DNA from: Actinacidiphila alni
GTDB lineage: Bacteria > Actinomycetota > Actinomycetes > Streptomycetales > Streptomycetaceae
Direction: 5' to 3'
Assembly (NCBI RefSeq): GCF_900112845.1
Contig: NZ_FONG01000016.1
Location: 124,001-188,000, forward strand
DNA: 64,000 bases
Shown: piece by piece, positions 27,671-36,800 of the stretch
How positions within the stretch are numbered: position 1 is the first letter of the stretch
How the letters are laid out: each line of letters begins with the position of its first letter
Translations under genes and position numbers: made by a program
The notes under the pieces: generated by a model
What the model saw: only the letters and a program-made list of their open reading frames with translations
What the model was told of the DNA's origin: nothing
Database searches by the model: none

Positions 27671-28891
27671 ATGGCCATGGAACACCCGCGGGGGAGCGGT
27701 GCCGGAGGCGGCGACGGCTGCCTGACCGTCGCCGTACGGATGCCGGTCCGGATCGTCGCCTTCGCCGTCGTACTGCCGCTGCGTCTGCTCTGGGACGCGG
27801 TGGCCACGGCGGGGCGCGGCGCCGGCGCCGGTCTGCGCTGGACGTGGCGGCGGCTGCTGTTCCCGCCGCTGCGGGTGCTCGGCGTGGCGCTCGCGTGGCT
27901 GTGGCGCACCCTCGTGGTGATCCCGGTGGTCTTCCTGGCCCGCTATCTGGTGGCCGTGCCGCTGGTGGCGCTGTGGCGGTACGTGCTCGCCCCGGTGGGC
28001 CGCGGCATCGGTTGGGCGCTGCGGCAGAGCGGGCGCGGCTGCGGGTGGCTCTTCGCGCATCTGGTCGTGCTGCCGCTCGCGGCGCTGTGGCGGTACGTGC
28101 TGCTCCCCGTCGGCCGCGGCATCCGCGCCGCGCTTGCCGGACTCGGCAACGGCGCCTCCTGGCTGGGCCATTACCTGCTCGTCGTCCCGGCCCGCCTGCT
28201 CTGGCACTCCCTGCTCGTCCCGGTGACCGTCTTCCTCGTCCGCTACGTGGTGGCCGTGCCGCTGGTGGCGCTGTGGCGGTACGTGCTCGCCCCCGCCGGG
28301 CGCGGCATCGTATGGACGCTGCGGCAGACCGGGCGGGGCCTGGCCTGGCTGCTGGCGACGCTGGTCGTGCTGCCGCTCTCCTTCACGTGGCGGCGGATCG
28401 TCGTCCCCGTCACCCGGGAGATCGGCACCGCCCTCGGCTTCGCCTGGCGCGCAGCGGGCTATGTCTCGCGCGCCGTCGGGCGCGGCCTGAAGTGGCTGGT
28501 CCGGGTGACGGTCGTGGTCCCCGCCGCCTGGGTCTGGCGGTGGACCGGCGCGCCCGCGGTCCGCGCCCTGCGCGCGGCCGGCCGCTGGTACGGGCGCGCC
28601 GTCCACGCGCCCCTCAAGGAAGCCGTCGCCGAAGCCCGCCGCACCTTGCGGCAGTTGCGCGCCGAGACCCGCCGCGCCCTGTTCGGCGCCCCCACCTCCA
28701 AGCAGCTCCCGCCGCGCCGCCCCGGCGTCGAACCCGGCGCCTTCGGCCCGGCCCCCGAGCAGGACACGGCTGACGCCCTCCTCGCCGACGCCCCTGCCCC
28801 CACCCCCTTCCCGGCTCCGCGCCACCGCCGCCCCCAGAACCCGGACCTGTCCCCGGATCTCGCCAAGAGGCAGCCGCCGAGTCACCGTTGA
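27671..28891 (+). CDS. unknown Trp/Arg-rich membrane protein with internal repeats
   Basis: Not recognised. 406 residues made of hydrophobic segments of about 20 residues alternating with short Arg/Gly segments. The unit VAVPLVALWRYVLAP, then GRGI and W(A/T)LRQ, occurs at about residues 93-120 and again 100 residues later, and a weaker form (LPLAALWRYVLLPVGRGI) sits between. Many pieces are too short and Arg-flanked for normal multi-spanning topology; amphipathic re-entrant helices are possible. The last ~90 residues are soluble, Pro/Ala-rich and run into a DNA repeat unit (28836 on), so the C-terminal end may be an accident of that repeat. The TAGGTT box sets the start. Confidence 0.75.
   Translation: MAMEHPRGSGAGGGDGCLTVAVRMPVRIVAFAVVLPLRLLWDAVATAGRGAGAGLRWTWRRLLFPPLRVLGVALAWLWRTLVVIPVVFLARYLVAVPLVALWRYVLAPVGRGIGWALRQSGRGCGWLFAHLVVLPLAALWRYVLLPVGRGIRAALAGLGNGASWLGHYLLVVPARLLWHSLLVPVTVFLVRYVVAVPLVALWRYVLAPAGRGIVWTLRQTGRGLAWLLATLVVLPLSFTWRRIVVPVTREIGTALGFAWRAAGYVSRAVGRGLKWLVRVTVVVPAAWVWRWTGAPAVRALRAAGRWYGRAVHAPLKEAVAEARRTLRQLRAETRRALFGAPTSKQLPPRRPGVEPGAFGPAPEQDTADALLADAPAPTPFPAPRHRRPQNPDLSPDLAKRQPPSHR
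27942..28340 (+). repeat. 300-bp-spaced internal repeat in the Trp-rich gene
   Basis: A block of about 75-95 bases at 27942-28035 (GTGGCCGTGCCGCTGGTGGC onward) recurs almost identically at 28242-28340, exactly 300 bases later; a shorter copy of the CTGTGGCGGTACGTGCT core is at 28084. Confidence 0.8.
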
Positions 28892-29278
28892 GGCCGTGCG
28901 GCACCGTGCCGACTCCGGGCTTCGCCGAGCGCCGTGCGCCGAGCTGTCCTTGATGCCGTGGTGCGCCGGCCGGGTGGAGCCGCGGCTCGTGGCTCCGCTC
29001 GCCTTTCGCGGCGCGCGCCCGCCGCTCCCAGAACCCGGACCTGTCCCCGGATCTCGCCAAGAGGCAGCCGCCGAGCCACCGTTGAGGCCGTGCGGCACCG
29101 CCGCCCCCGGAACCCGGACCTGACCCCTGGCCCGTCCCCGGGCCTCGCGAAGAGGCGGCCGCCGAGCGACCGTTGAGGCCGTGCGGCACGGTGCCGACTC
29201 CGGGCTTCGCCGAGCGCCGTGCGCCGAGCTGTCCTCGACGCCGCGCCGCGTCGGCCGGGTGGAGCCGCGGCTCGTGGC
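28836..29278. repeat. composite intergenic repeat array, order A-B-A-A-B
   Basis: Unit A (about 70 bases, from AGAACCCGGACCTGT to TTGAGGCCGTGCGGCAC) is at 28836-28905, 29030-29100 and, with an insertion, 29110-29190. Unit B (about 88 bases, GTGCCGACTCCGGGCTTCGC onward, ending GGAGCCGCGGCTCGTGGC) is at 28905-28992 and 29190-29278. Each B ends in a perfect 12-bp palindrome GAGCCGCGGCTC. The array fills most of the gene-free 28892-29343. No coding gene is supported here. Confidence 0.85.
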
Positions 29279-29343
29279 GCCGCCCGGCCGGCGCGGCGGA
29301 CGAGCGCCGGCCCGCCCGTCTTCCGCGCCGGAGGCGCTGAGTG

Positions 29344-32300
29344 TCAGTCGGTCACCGGCCGCGTGCCGAGCCGGATGTGGTCGATCGCCCAGTACCAGTT
29401 GTTGCCCGCGTTGAACATGCGGAATTTCAGGGTGACGGTGCGGGCGCCGGAGGGGACGTCGACGGTGCGGGTGACGAGCTGGTTCTCGGCGTCGTGGCCC
29501 GCGTTGTCGTTGCCGGTGGCCGCGCCGCTGTAGGTGAGCAGGACGGTCTCCTCGCCGGTGTCGAAGACGGCGCTGACGGTGGCGGTCTGCGGCGCCTCCT
29601 GGCGGTAGTGGGAGTCGAAACCGAGGTGCAGCACGGTGGCGCCGGCCGGGACGGGGACGGCGGGGGAGACCAGCGTGGAGTCGAACGTCCCCTTGCCCGA
29701 CGGCGACCCGTGGTCGTCCCAGTCGTCGGGATCGGCGACCGCGATGATGCCGAGCGCCCGCGAGAAATTGCCGCGGTCCTGGCTGTCGGACGCGGTCCAG
29801 AACCGCTTGGTCATGAAGGTCCAGCCCTGCTCCTCCACGCTGCCCTGCGGCATGCCCGCCGCGTTCACCACGGACCAGCAGGCCGGCGCGGTCGCCGTCC
29901 AGCCGAGCACGTCGGCCGGTACCGGCAGCGTCACCGCCGGCTTCAACTGCCCGGCCAGTGACTCGAAGTCCTCGCCGAGCAGATAGCCGTCCATGGACGG
30001 CGCCGTACGCGCCGCCACCTCGCAGTCGGCGAGCGCCAGCCGGTTGCCCGCCGTGCCGCGCGCGGTGACCAGCACCCGGTGCGTGGTGTCCGACGGCAGA
30101 GCGGCGGGCGGGGTGACCTGCCACACCGCGGTCGCGGAGGCGCCCGCGGACAGCCGCGCCGGCGGCGCCGTCACCGTACGCACCTCCCATCCGGCCGGCA
30201 CGACCGGTGCGGCCTCCAGCTTGGTGACCGCGACGGTCGCGGTGAGCACCGCGGTCACCGTGGACGGGCGGCCCGGCAGCACGACCGGCTCGTCGATCGC
30301 AGGCGACGCGGCCGACAGCCGTACCTCGGCGGTCAGCGCGTCCGGCGCGCCCATCGCCGGGTCGGTGACGCCCGGCCGGTGGTCCGCCACCTTGCCCGCG
30401 AACCGCCGCAGGAAGAACGGGTCGTCGGCGTCGGTGACGGCCACGTCGTACCAGCCGTCGTGGTCCACGCCCAGCGTGATCGACCGGGTGGCGCCGCCGC
30501 CGACCCGCATCTCGTGCACGCCGCCGCGGTAGGCGAGGTCGCCGATCCGGAAGGTGCGCGGGCCGCGCTCGTCGTTGCGCAGCTCGATCTCCAGGTGCCG
30601 GGCGACCGGGTCCTCGGTGAGCTGCGCCTCCAGCCGCGCCGCGCCGCCGCGGAAGTGCCACAGCGAACCGTTCGGGCCGTTGACCCGCAGGTCGTAGCCG
30701 TCGGCGTCGATCTGCCAGGCGTCGGAGAGCCGGTCACGGGCGCCGACGGTGAAGAACCGCGGCCTGCTCCCGGGCGCCGGATACGCGGCGAAGACCGCCG
30801 CCTGGGTGCCGAGATTGACGAAATCCAGCTCCAGCGAGGCACCGCGCACATGCGACCGCATCCGCAGCGCGTACGGGCTCGGGCGCGCCGCCCGGCTGCC
30901 GCGCTGCTGCACCGGCGGCACCTGCGGGCTCGGCACGGTCGGGGCCGGCAGCTTGCCGGAGTCGGTGACCTTCCGCCGGTTGCCGCTGGTGTCGGGCAGC
31001 GACGGCCACTTCGGCTCGTCGCCGGAGAAATCGAACACGGAAGTGAGGTCGCCGGTGACCGCGCGCCGCCACTCGCTGATGTTGGGCTCGCGCACCCCGA
31101 AGCGCTTCTCCAGGAATTTGATGACCGAGGTGTGGTCGTAGACCGTCGAGTCCACGACGCCGCCGCGCGTCCAGGGCGACGCCACGATCATCGGCACCCG
31201 GATGCCCAGGCCCAGCGGGAACGGCCCGGCGACCACGCTCTCCCCGGCGGGCAGCGTGTCCGACCAGGTCAGCGATCCGTCGGCCGCCTTGACGCGGTAG
31301 CGGCCGTCGTAGCCGACCACCCGGTGGTAGGTGCTGCCGGACTTGGTGACCCGTACGACGATCTCGCCGTCGGTGGACACCGTGGACTTGCCGCGGCCCG
31401 CGCCCATGGGCGGCACCGGCGGCAGCACATGGTCGAAGAAGCCGCCGTGCTCGTCGTAGTTCAGGATGAAGGCGGTCTTGGCGAAGACCGCCGGATGGTC
31501 GGCGAGCGCCGCCAGCAGCCGCGCGGTCAGGTCCTCGCCGTCCGGCGGCGCGTAACTGGCGTGCTCCGACAGCGCGGCGGGCGCCACCAGCCAGGACACC
31601 TGCGGCAGCGCGTCCGCGGCCACATCGGCGGCGAAGGCCGCCACCAGCGCGTCACCCATCGCCCACGGATCGCCCGCCTGCGCCGGGTCCCCGGCCCGCC
31701 GCATGCCCCGCTCGTACAGCGGCTCGCCCGGCTTGGCCCGGTGGAAGGGCGCGAACCAGGCGAGCGCGTTGTCGTCGAAATTCTCCTGCGCCTGATACGT
31801 CTTCCAGGAGATGCCCGCCGCCTCCAGGCGCTCGGCGTACGTCGTCCACTCGTAGCCGGCCGACGTCTCGGTGTTGTCGGTCACCGGGGTGTCGCGGACG
31901 GTGCCGCCGCTGGTGCCGGTCATGAAGTGCTCGCGGTTGGGGTTGGTGCTGGTCTCCATCGCCGCGTGGTAGTTGTCGCAGATGGTGAAGACCGAGGCCA
32001 GCGCGTTGTAGAAGGGCATGTCGGCGGGCTCGTAGTAGCCCTGGCCGAGCCAGCCGCCTCCGCGCCGGGTGACGTAGCCGTCCGCGAGTCCGTCGTTGCG
32101 GGCGTTCATCGAGTCGGTGAAGCCGAAGGCGGGCGCGCCCTGCTGGTACGCGTTGGTGTGCGCGGCGTTCATGGCGAAGGGCAGCAGATGGCCCTCGGCG
32201 CGGGACGGGTCGGGCTGCGCCCACACCGGACGGCCGTTGACCCCGCGCACCGCGGTGCGGTCGCCGTAGCCGCGCACGCCCTGCATCGTGCCGTAGTAGT

Positions 32301-32472
32301 GGTCGAAGGACCGGTTCTCCTGCATGAGGACGACGACGTGCGCGATGTCCTCAAGACTGCCGGGTCGCGCGGGCGCGGCCAGCGCGGTCCGCACGCTCAT
32401 CGGCAGTGCGGACAGCAGGGCCGCGCCTGCGGCACTGCCGAGCAGCGTACGGCGGGACAGCTCTGGACTCAT
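29344..32472 (-). CDS. Tat-exported phosphocholine-type phospholipase C with C-terminal extension
   Basis: 1042 residues, about 330 longer than most. Twin-arginine signal SRRTLLGSAAGAALLSAL at 5-30. Phosphoesterase domain about 35-470 with metal-site ENRSFDHYYG, NREHFMTG and NYDEHGGFFDHV. Two DUF756 beta domains follow at about 500-690, as usual for this family. Extra modules are a NEW3-like Ig domain (about 710-810) and a C-terminal beta-sandwich (about 840-1042, FGFDSHYRQ and NNWYWAIDHI) that may bind glycan. Start ATG 32472 follows AAAGGAG. It should hydrolyse phosphatidylcholine or phosphonate/sphingolipid esters. Confidence 0.88.
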   Translation of the reverse strand: MSPELSRRTLLGSAAGAALLSALPMSVRTALAAPARPGSLEDIAHVVVLMQENRSFDHYYGTMQGVRGYGDRTAVRGVNGRPVWAQPDPSRAEGHLLPFAMNAAHTNAYQQGAPAFGFTDSMNARNDGLADGYVTRRGGGWLGQGYYEPADMPFYNALASVFTICDNYHAAMETSTNPNREHFMTGTSGGTVRDTPVTDNTETSAGYEWTTYAERLEAAGISWKTYQAQENFDDNALAWFAPFHRAKPGEPLYERGMRRAGDPAQAGDPWAMGDALVAAFAADVAADALPQVSWLVAPAALSEHASYAPPDGEDLTARLLAALADHPAVFAKTAFILNYDEHGGFFDHVLPPVPPMGAGRGKSTVSTDGEIVVRVTKSGSTYHRVVGYDGRYRVKAADGSLTWSDTLPAGESVVAGPFPLGLGIRVPMIVASPWTRGGVVDSTVYDHTSVIKFLEKRFGVREPNISEWRRAVTGDLTSVFDFSGDEPKWPSLPDTSGNRRKVTDSGKLPAPTVPSPQVPPVQQRGSRAARPSPYALRMRSHVRGASLELDFVNLGTQAAVFAAYPAPGSRPRFFTVGARDRLSDAWQIDADGYDLRVNGPNGSLWHFRGGAARLEAQLTEDPVARHLEIELRNDERGPRTFRIGDLAYRGGVHEMRVGGGATRSITLGVDHDGWYDVAVTDADDPFFLRRFAGKVADHRPGVTDPAMGAPDALTAEVRLSAASPAIDEPVVLPGRPSTVTAVLTATVAVTKLEAAPVVPAGWEVRTVTAPPARLSAGASATAVWQVTPPAALPSDTTHRVLVTARGTAGNRLALADCEVAARTAPSMDGYLLGEDFESLAGQLKPAVTLPVPADVLGWTATAPACWSVVNAAGMPQGSVEEQGWTFMTKRFWTASDSQDRGNFSRALGIIAVADPDDWDDHGSPSGKGTFDSTLVSPAVPVPAGATVLHLGFDSHYRQEAPQTATVSAVFDTGEETVLLTYSGAATGNDNAGHDAENQLVTRTVDVPSGARTVTLKFRMFNAGNNWYWAIDHIRLGTRPVTD

Positions 32473-32592
32473 CGGGGTGACTCCTTTGATACGGGCGCCG
32501 GACCGGCTCCGATTTCGGTCCAGACCCGTTATGAATACGAGACCGTAGTGGCGCTGACCGGAGCCGCGGATGAACATCGGCGGAAGCCGTAC

Positions 32593-32601
32593 TTATCCAC
32601 A
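32593..32601 (+). other. DnaA box TTATCCACA
   Basis: Perfect match to the E. coli-type consensus, followed by GG as is the next box. Confidence 0.6.
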
Positions 32602-32669
32602 GGGGGTGGCCCGGTGCGGGAATGACGGGCGGGGCAGGGTTGCCTGCTGTGCGCCGGCTGTGTGCCCGC

Positions 32670-32678
32670 TTGTCCACA
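32670..32678 (+). other. DnaA box TTGTCCACA
   Basis: Perfect match to the form preferred in Streptomyces, same orientation as the box 77 bases upstream. Confidence 0.65.
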
Positions 32679-32833
32679 GGCCGCGGCCACGCGTCATCAG
32701 CAAGGCGCGACGCGGCGTAACCTTGGAAGGGACAACCGGGTCCCGACACGGACCCCCGGCACACGAAGTACGTACGAGGGACTGAACGACACTGGGCAAG
32801 CGACAGCCCGAAGGTCCGCCGCCCGCACCAACG

Positions 32834-33607
32834 GTGCAGCGCATCCGACTGCGCTACACCAAGCGCGGTCGCCTCCGGTTCACCAGCCACCGCGATTTCC
32901 AGCGTGCCTTCGAGCGGGCCCTGCGCCGCGCCGAGGTGCCGATGGCGTACTCGGCCGGCTTCACCCCGCACCCCAAGGTGTCGTACGCCAACGCCGCACC
33001 CACCGGCGTGGGCAGCGAGGCGGAGTATCTGGAGATCGGTCTCGCCCGCACCTGCGACCCCGAGCGGCTGCGGGTCCTGCTGGACGAGTCGCTGCCCGCC
33101 GGACTCGACATCATCGAGGCCGTCGAGGCCCGTACCTCGGGACTCGCCGAGCGCCTGGAGGCATCGGTCTGGCAGGTCCGCCTGGACGGGGTCGACCCGG
33201 ACCGGGCACGGCAGGCCGTCGCGGCGTTCCTCGCCGCGGAGACCGTGGAAGTACAGCGCAGGACGAAGAACGGCATCAGGACGTTCGACACCCGCGGCGC
33301 CGTCACGCGCCTCGAAGTCGTCGACGCGGCGGGTGACGCGGGCGACGCGAACCTGTCCGAACAGGGTGCCAATGGGCCGCGGGACCGCGCTTGTGCGATA
33401 CTGCGGCTGGTTGTGCGGCACCTGACACCTGCCGTACGGCCCGACGACGTACTGTCCGGCCTCGACGCGACGGCCGACCTCGCGCCGCCGGTCCCCGCAG
33501 CGGTGACCAGGCTGGCGCAGGGGCCGCTCGACGAGGAGTCCGGCACGGTCACCGACCCGCTCGCGCACGATCGCGACGCTGTGACGGTACCTGCCGGGTC
33601 CGCGTAG
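32834..33607 (+). CDS. TIGR03936 / DUF2344 family protein, partner of the radical SAM enzyme
   Basis: 257 residues from GTG 32834. Conserved opening RIRLRYTKRGRLRFTSHRDF, then MAYSAGFTPHPKVSYA. The family is paired with TIGR03960 radical SAM proteins, often fused; the role is unknown. The reading frame upstream of GTG 32834 is free of stops back to 32786, and codes GKRQPEGPPPAP-T before VQRIRLR. I recall similar residues at the N terminus of Streptomyces homologues, so the true start may be CTG 32792 (GAGGG 11 bases upstream). It runs towards rne. Confidence 0.9.
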   Translation: MQRIRLRYTKRGRLRFTSHRDFQRAFERALRRAEVPMAYSAGFTPHPKVSYANAAPTGVGSEAEYLEIGLARTCDPERLRVLLDESLPAGLDIIEAVEARTSGLAERLEASVWQVRLDGVDPDRARQAVAAFLAAETVEVQRRTKNGIRTFDTRGAVTRLEVVDAAGDAGDANLSEQGANGPRDRACAILRLVVRHLTPAVRPDDVLSGLDATADLAPPVPAAVTRLAQGPLDEESGTVTDPLAHDRDAVTVPAGSA

Positions 33608-33824
33608 CCACGTTGTCACGCGTCGCCGACGCACCAGGGAGCCACCCGGGTCCGGCGGCGCAGACCACATGAGACTTTCGTCGACCCGCCGACGCGGGGC
33701 CGACGAGCGACACAGCAGTTCCCGTGCGGCGCCCGCGCCCCCGGACGGCGGTACCGCGACCAAGCGGCCGGCCGCCACCGGACCAGGGCGCGGCGCCCGG
33801 GAGCTCGACGGGAGCATGGCCCGA

Positions 33825-36800
33825 ATGCCCGACCAGACCGACGCCAACGAACCCACCCCTGCTACGGACGCGGCCCCGCCGCGCCGCCGCCGCGCCGCGT
33901 CCCGCCCCGCGGGCCCGCCGGCCGGCGCGGGAGACGGTGCCGAGGCCGCCGCCTCCACCTCCACCTCCGAGGACGCGCCCGCGAGCCCGCGGCGCCGCGC
34001 CACCCGCAAGACGGCGGCGCCGGCCGCCGACACCACGGACGGCGGTACGCCGGACGTCGCCTCTGCCGACTCCTCCGGCGACGACGCCGCTCCGGCCCGT
34101 ACGCGCCGCCGCGCCACCCGCAAGGTGGCCGCTCCGGCGGTCTCGGCGGACGAGGGCGGCGCTTCCGCCGACTCCGCCGCACCCGCCGACTCCGCCTCCG
34201 AGGAGGACGCGCCGGCCCGGACGCGCCGCCGCGCGACCCGCAAGGCCACCGCTCCGGCCGCGGAGACCGCCGAGGACGGCACCGCTGTCGACTCCGCCGC
34301 CCCCGCCGACGAGGCCGCGCCGGCCCGTACGCGCCGCCGTGCGACCCGCGCGGTCGCCGCACCGGCCCCCTCGGCCGAGGAGCCTACGGCGACCGACAGC
34401 ACTGCCTCCGACGACGACGCCGCGCCCGCCCGTACCCGCCGCCGTGCGACCCGCTCGGTCGCGGCTCCGGCGCCCGCCGCCGAGGAGACCGCTGCCGCCG
34501 ATGCGGCCGAATCCGCCGACGATGCCGCCCCCGCCCGTACCCGCCGCCGCGCCACCCGCAAGGTCGCCGCTCCGGCGGCCTCGACGGACGAGGCCGCGGC
34601 GGACACCGCCGACTCCGCGTCCACCGCTGACGATGCCGCCCCCGCCCGTACGCGCCGTCGCGCCACGCGCAAGGTCGCCGCTCCCGCGGTCTCCGCGGAC
34701 GAGGCGCCGGACACCACCGCGACGCCCGGCGCGGAAGGCACCGACACCGCCGACAGCACGGACGCCGCCGCCCCGGCCCGTACCCGCCGCCGCGCCACGC
34801 GCGAGGTCGCCGCGCCGGAGACCCCGGCCGCCGGGGCCGGCGCCGACACCACCGCCTCCAACGGCGGCGGCGCCGGAACGCGGCGCGGGCGGAAGCGGGC
34901 CGCGGGGGCGCCGGTGGCGACCTTCTCCGCGGGCGACGGGTCCCGGCGGCTCAAGCCCGGCTCGCTGGCGCCCCGCGAGGAGACGGCCGCCGCGACCGAG
35001 GAGGCCGAAGGCGCCGACGCGGCCGAGGAGCGGTTCGAGTACACCGGCAAGGCGCTGCGGGACGGCGATGGATGGGGCGTCGAGGTCGATGACGCCTACG
35101 AGATCCGGGGCTACGGCAGCACGCTGAAGGAGGCGAACGCGCAGGCGGTGACCGCCCTGGCGGAGGCGTTCGGGATCCCGGCCGAGGCGATCACGCTGGA
35201 GGTCAGGACCGAGGAGCCGACCGGTCGCGGCCGGCGCCGGGCGACGCGTCCCGCCGTGGCCGTCTTCCAGCCGCCGGTGTTCCAGGCGCCGACCGCCGAG
35301 CCGGAGCCCGCCGTCGAGGTGGCCGAGGCCGACGCCGACGACGAGGCCGAGGCCGGACCCGAGGAGCGGGAGAGCGGCCCGCGCCGCCGTCGCCGCCGCC
35401 GGGGCGGCGCCGCCCCCACCGCCGAGCCGGTCGTCGCGGACGACAAGGACGAGCCCGCCGCCGAGGACGAAGCGGGTACGGAGTCCGACGCGGACGCCGA
35501 GAGCGAGCACGACGGCGACGAGCGCCCCTCGCGCCGGCGCCGCCGCGGCGGCCGCCGCCGTCGCAGGGGCGAGTCCGGCGAGCACGAGGACACCGCGTCC
35601 GGCGACGACGAGGACGAGGCGCAGGACGGCCAGGACGGCGACGACGAGGACGAGTCCGCCGACGAGGCGTCGCACGACGACGAGCACACCTCGGGCAGCA
35701 GCTCCAGCCGCCGTCGCCGGCGCCGCCGCCGTCGCGGTTCCGACGCGGGCGGCGACGACAGCGCGTCCGGCGACGACCCGGAGCGCACGGTCGTCAAGGT
35801 CCGCGAGCCGCGCCCGAAGCTGGAGGGCGGCACCGGCGCCGACGAGGTGCAGTCCATCAAGGGCTCCACCCGGCTGGAGGCCAAGAAGCAGCGCCGCCGC
35901 GAGGGCCGCGAGCAGGGGCGCCGCCGCGTGCCGATCATCACCGAGGCCGAGTTCCTGGCCCGCCGTGAGGCGGTCGAGCGCGTCATGGTGGTGCGGCAGA
36001 ACGGCGAGCGCACCCAGATCGGCGTGCTGGAGGACAACGTCCTCGTCGAGCACTACGTCAACAAGGAACAGGCCACCAGCTACGTCGGCAACGTCTACCT
36101 GGGCAAGGTGCAGAACGTCCTGCCGTCCATGGAGGCCGCCTTCGTCGACATCGGCAAGGGCCGCAACGCGGTGCTGTACGCCGGTGAGGTCAACTTCGAG
36201 GCGCTCGGCATGGGCAACGGCCCGCGCCGTATCGAGTCCGCCCTCAAGTCCGGCCAGCCGGTGCTCGTCCAGGTCACCAAGGACCCGATCGGCCACAAGG
36301 GCGCCCGGCTGACCAGCCAGGTGTCGCTGCCCGGCCGCTATCTGGTGTACGTGCCCGAGGGCTCGATGACCGGCATCAGCCGCAAGCTCCCGGACACCGA
36401 GCGGGCCCGGCTGAAGACCATCCTCAAGAAGATCGTCCCCGAGGACGCGGGCGTCATCGTCCGCACCGCCGCCGAGGGCGCCAGCGAGGACGAGCTGCGC
36501 CGCGACGTCGAGCGCCTCCAGGCGCAGTGGGAGGACATCCAGAAGAAGGCCAAGAGCGGCAACGCGCCGACGCTGCTCTACGGCGAGCCGGACATGACCG
36601 TCCGGGTCGTCCGCGACATCTTCAACGAGGACTTCTCGAAGGTCATCGTCAGCGGCGACGAGGCGTGGAGCACGATCCACGAGTACGTCACGCACGTCGC
36701 GCCCGACCTGGCGGACCGGCTGTCGCGCTGGACCTCGGAGATCGACGTCTTCGCGACGTACCGGATCGACGAGCAGCTGCTGAAGGCGCTGGACCGCAAG

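Larger units (their letters stand above)
32473..32833. other. intergenic region between phospholipase C and DUF2344 genes
   Basis: About 360 bases holding a promoter for the phospholipase C gene on the left, two perfect DnaA boxes (32593-32601, 32670-32678), and a candidate -10 TAACCT (32718-32723) for the rightward DUF2344-rne transcript. A GAGGG ribosome-like site is at 32776-32780, which suits a CTG start at 32792. Confidence 0.5.

Noticed and set aside
28836..29278. Insertion sequence or transposon remnant
   Set aside because: No transposase motif, terminal inverted repeat or target duplication could be recognised.
27446..30661. Long minus-strand frame covering the repeat array and the Trp-rich gene
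   Set aside because: The product is repetitive Arg/Gly/Pro without domains and its ends lie inside other genes; the repeats themselves keep the frame open.
30079..32625. Long plus-strand frame opposite phospholipase C
   Set aside because: Composition is Arg/Gly/His-rich with no motifs, while the opposite strand codes for a clear enzyme.
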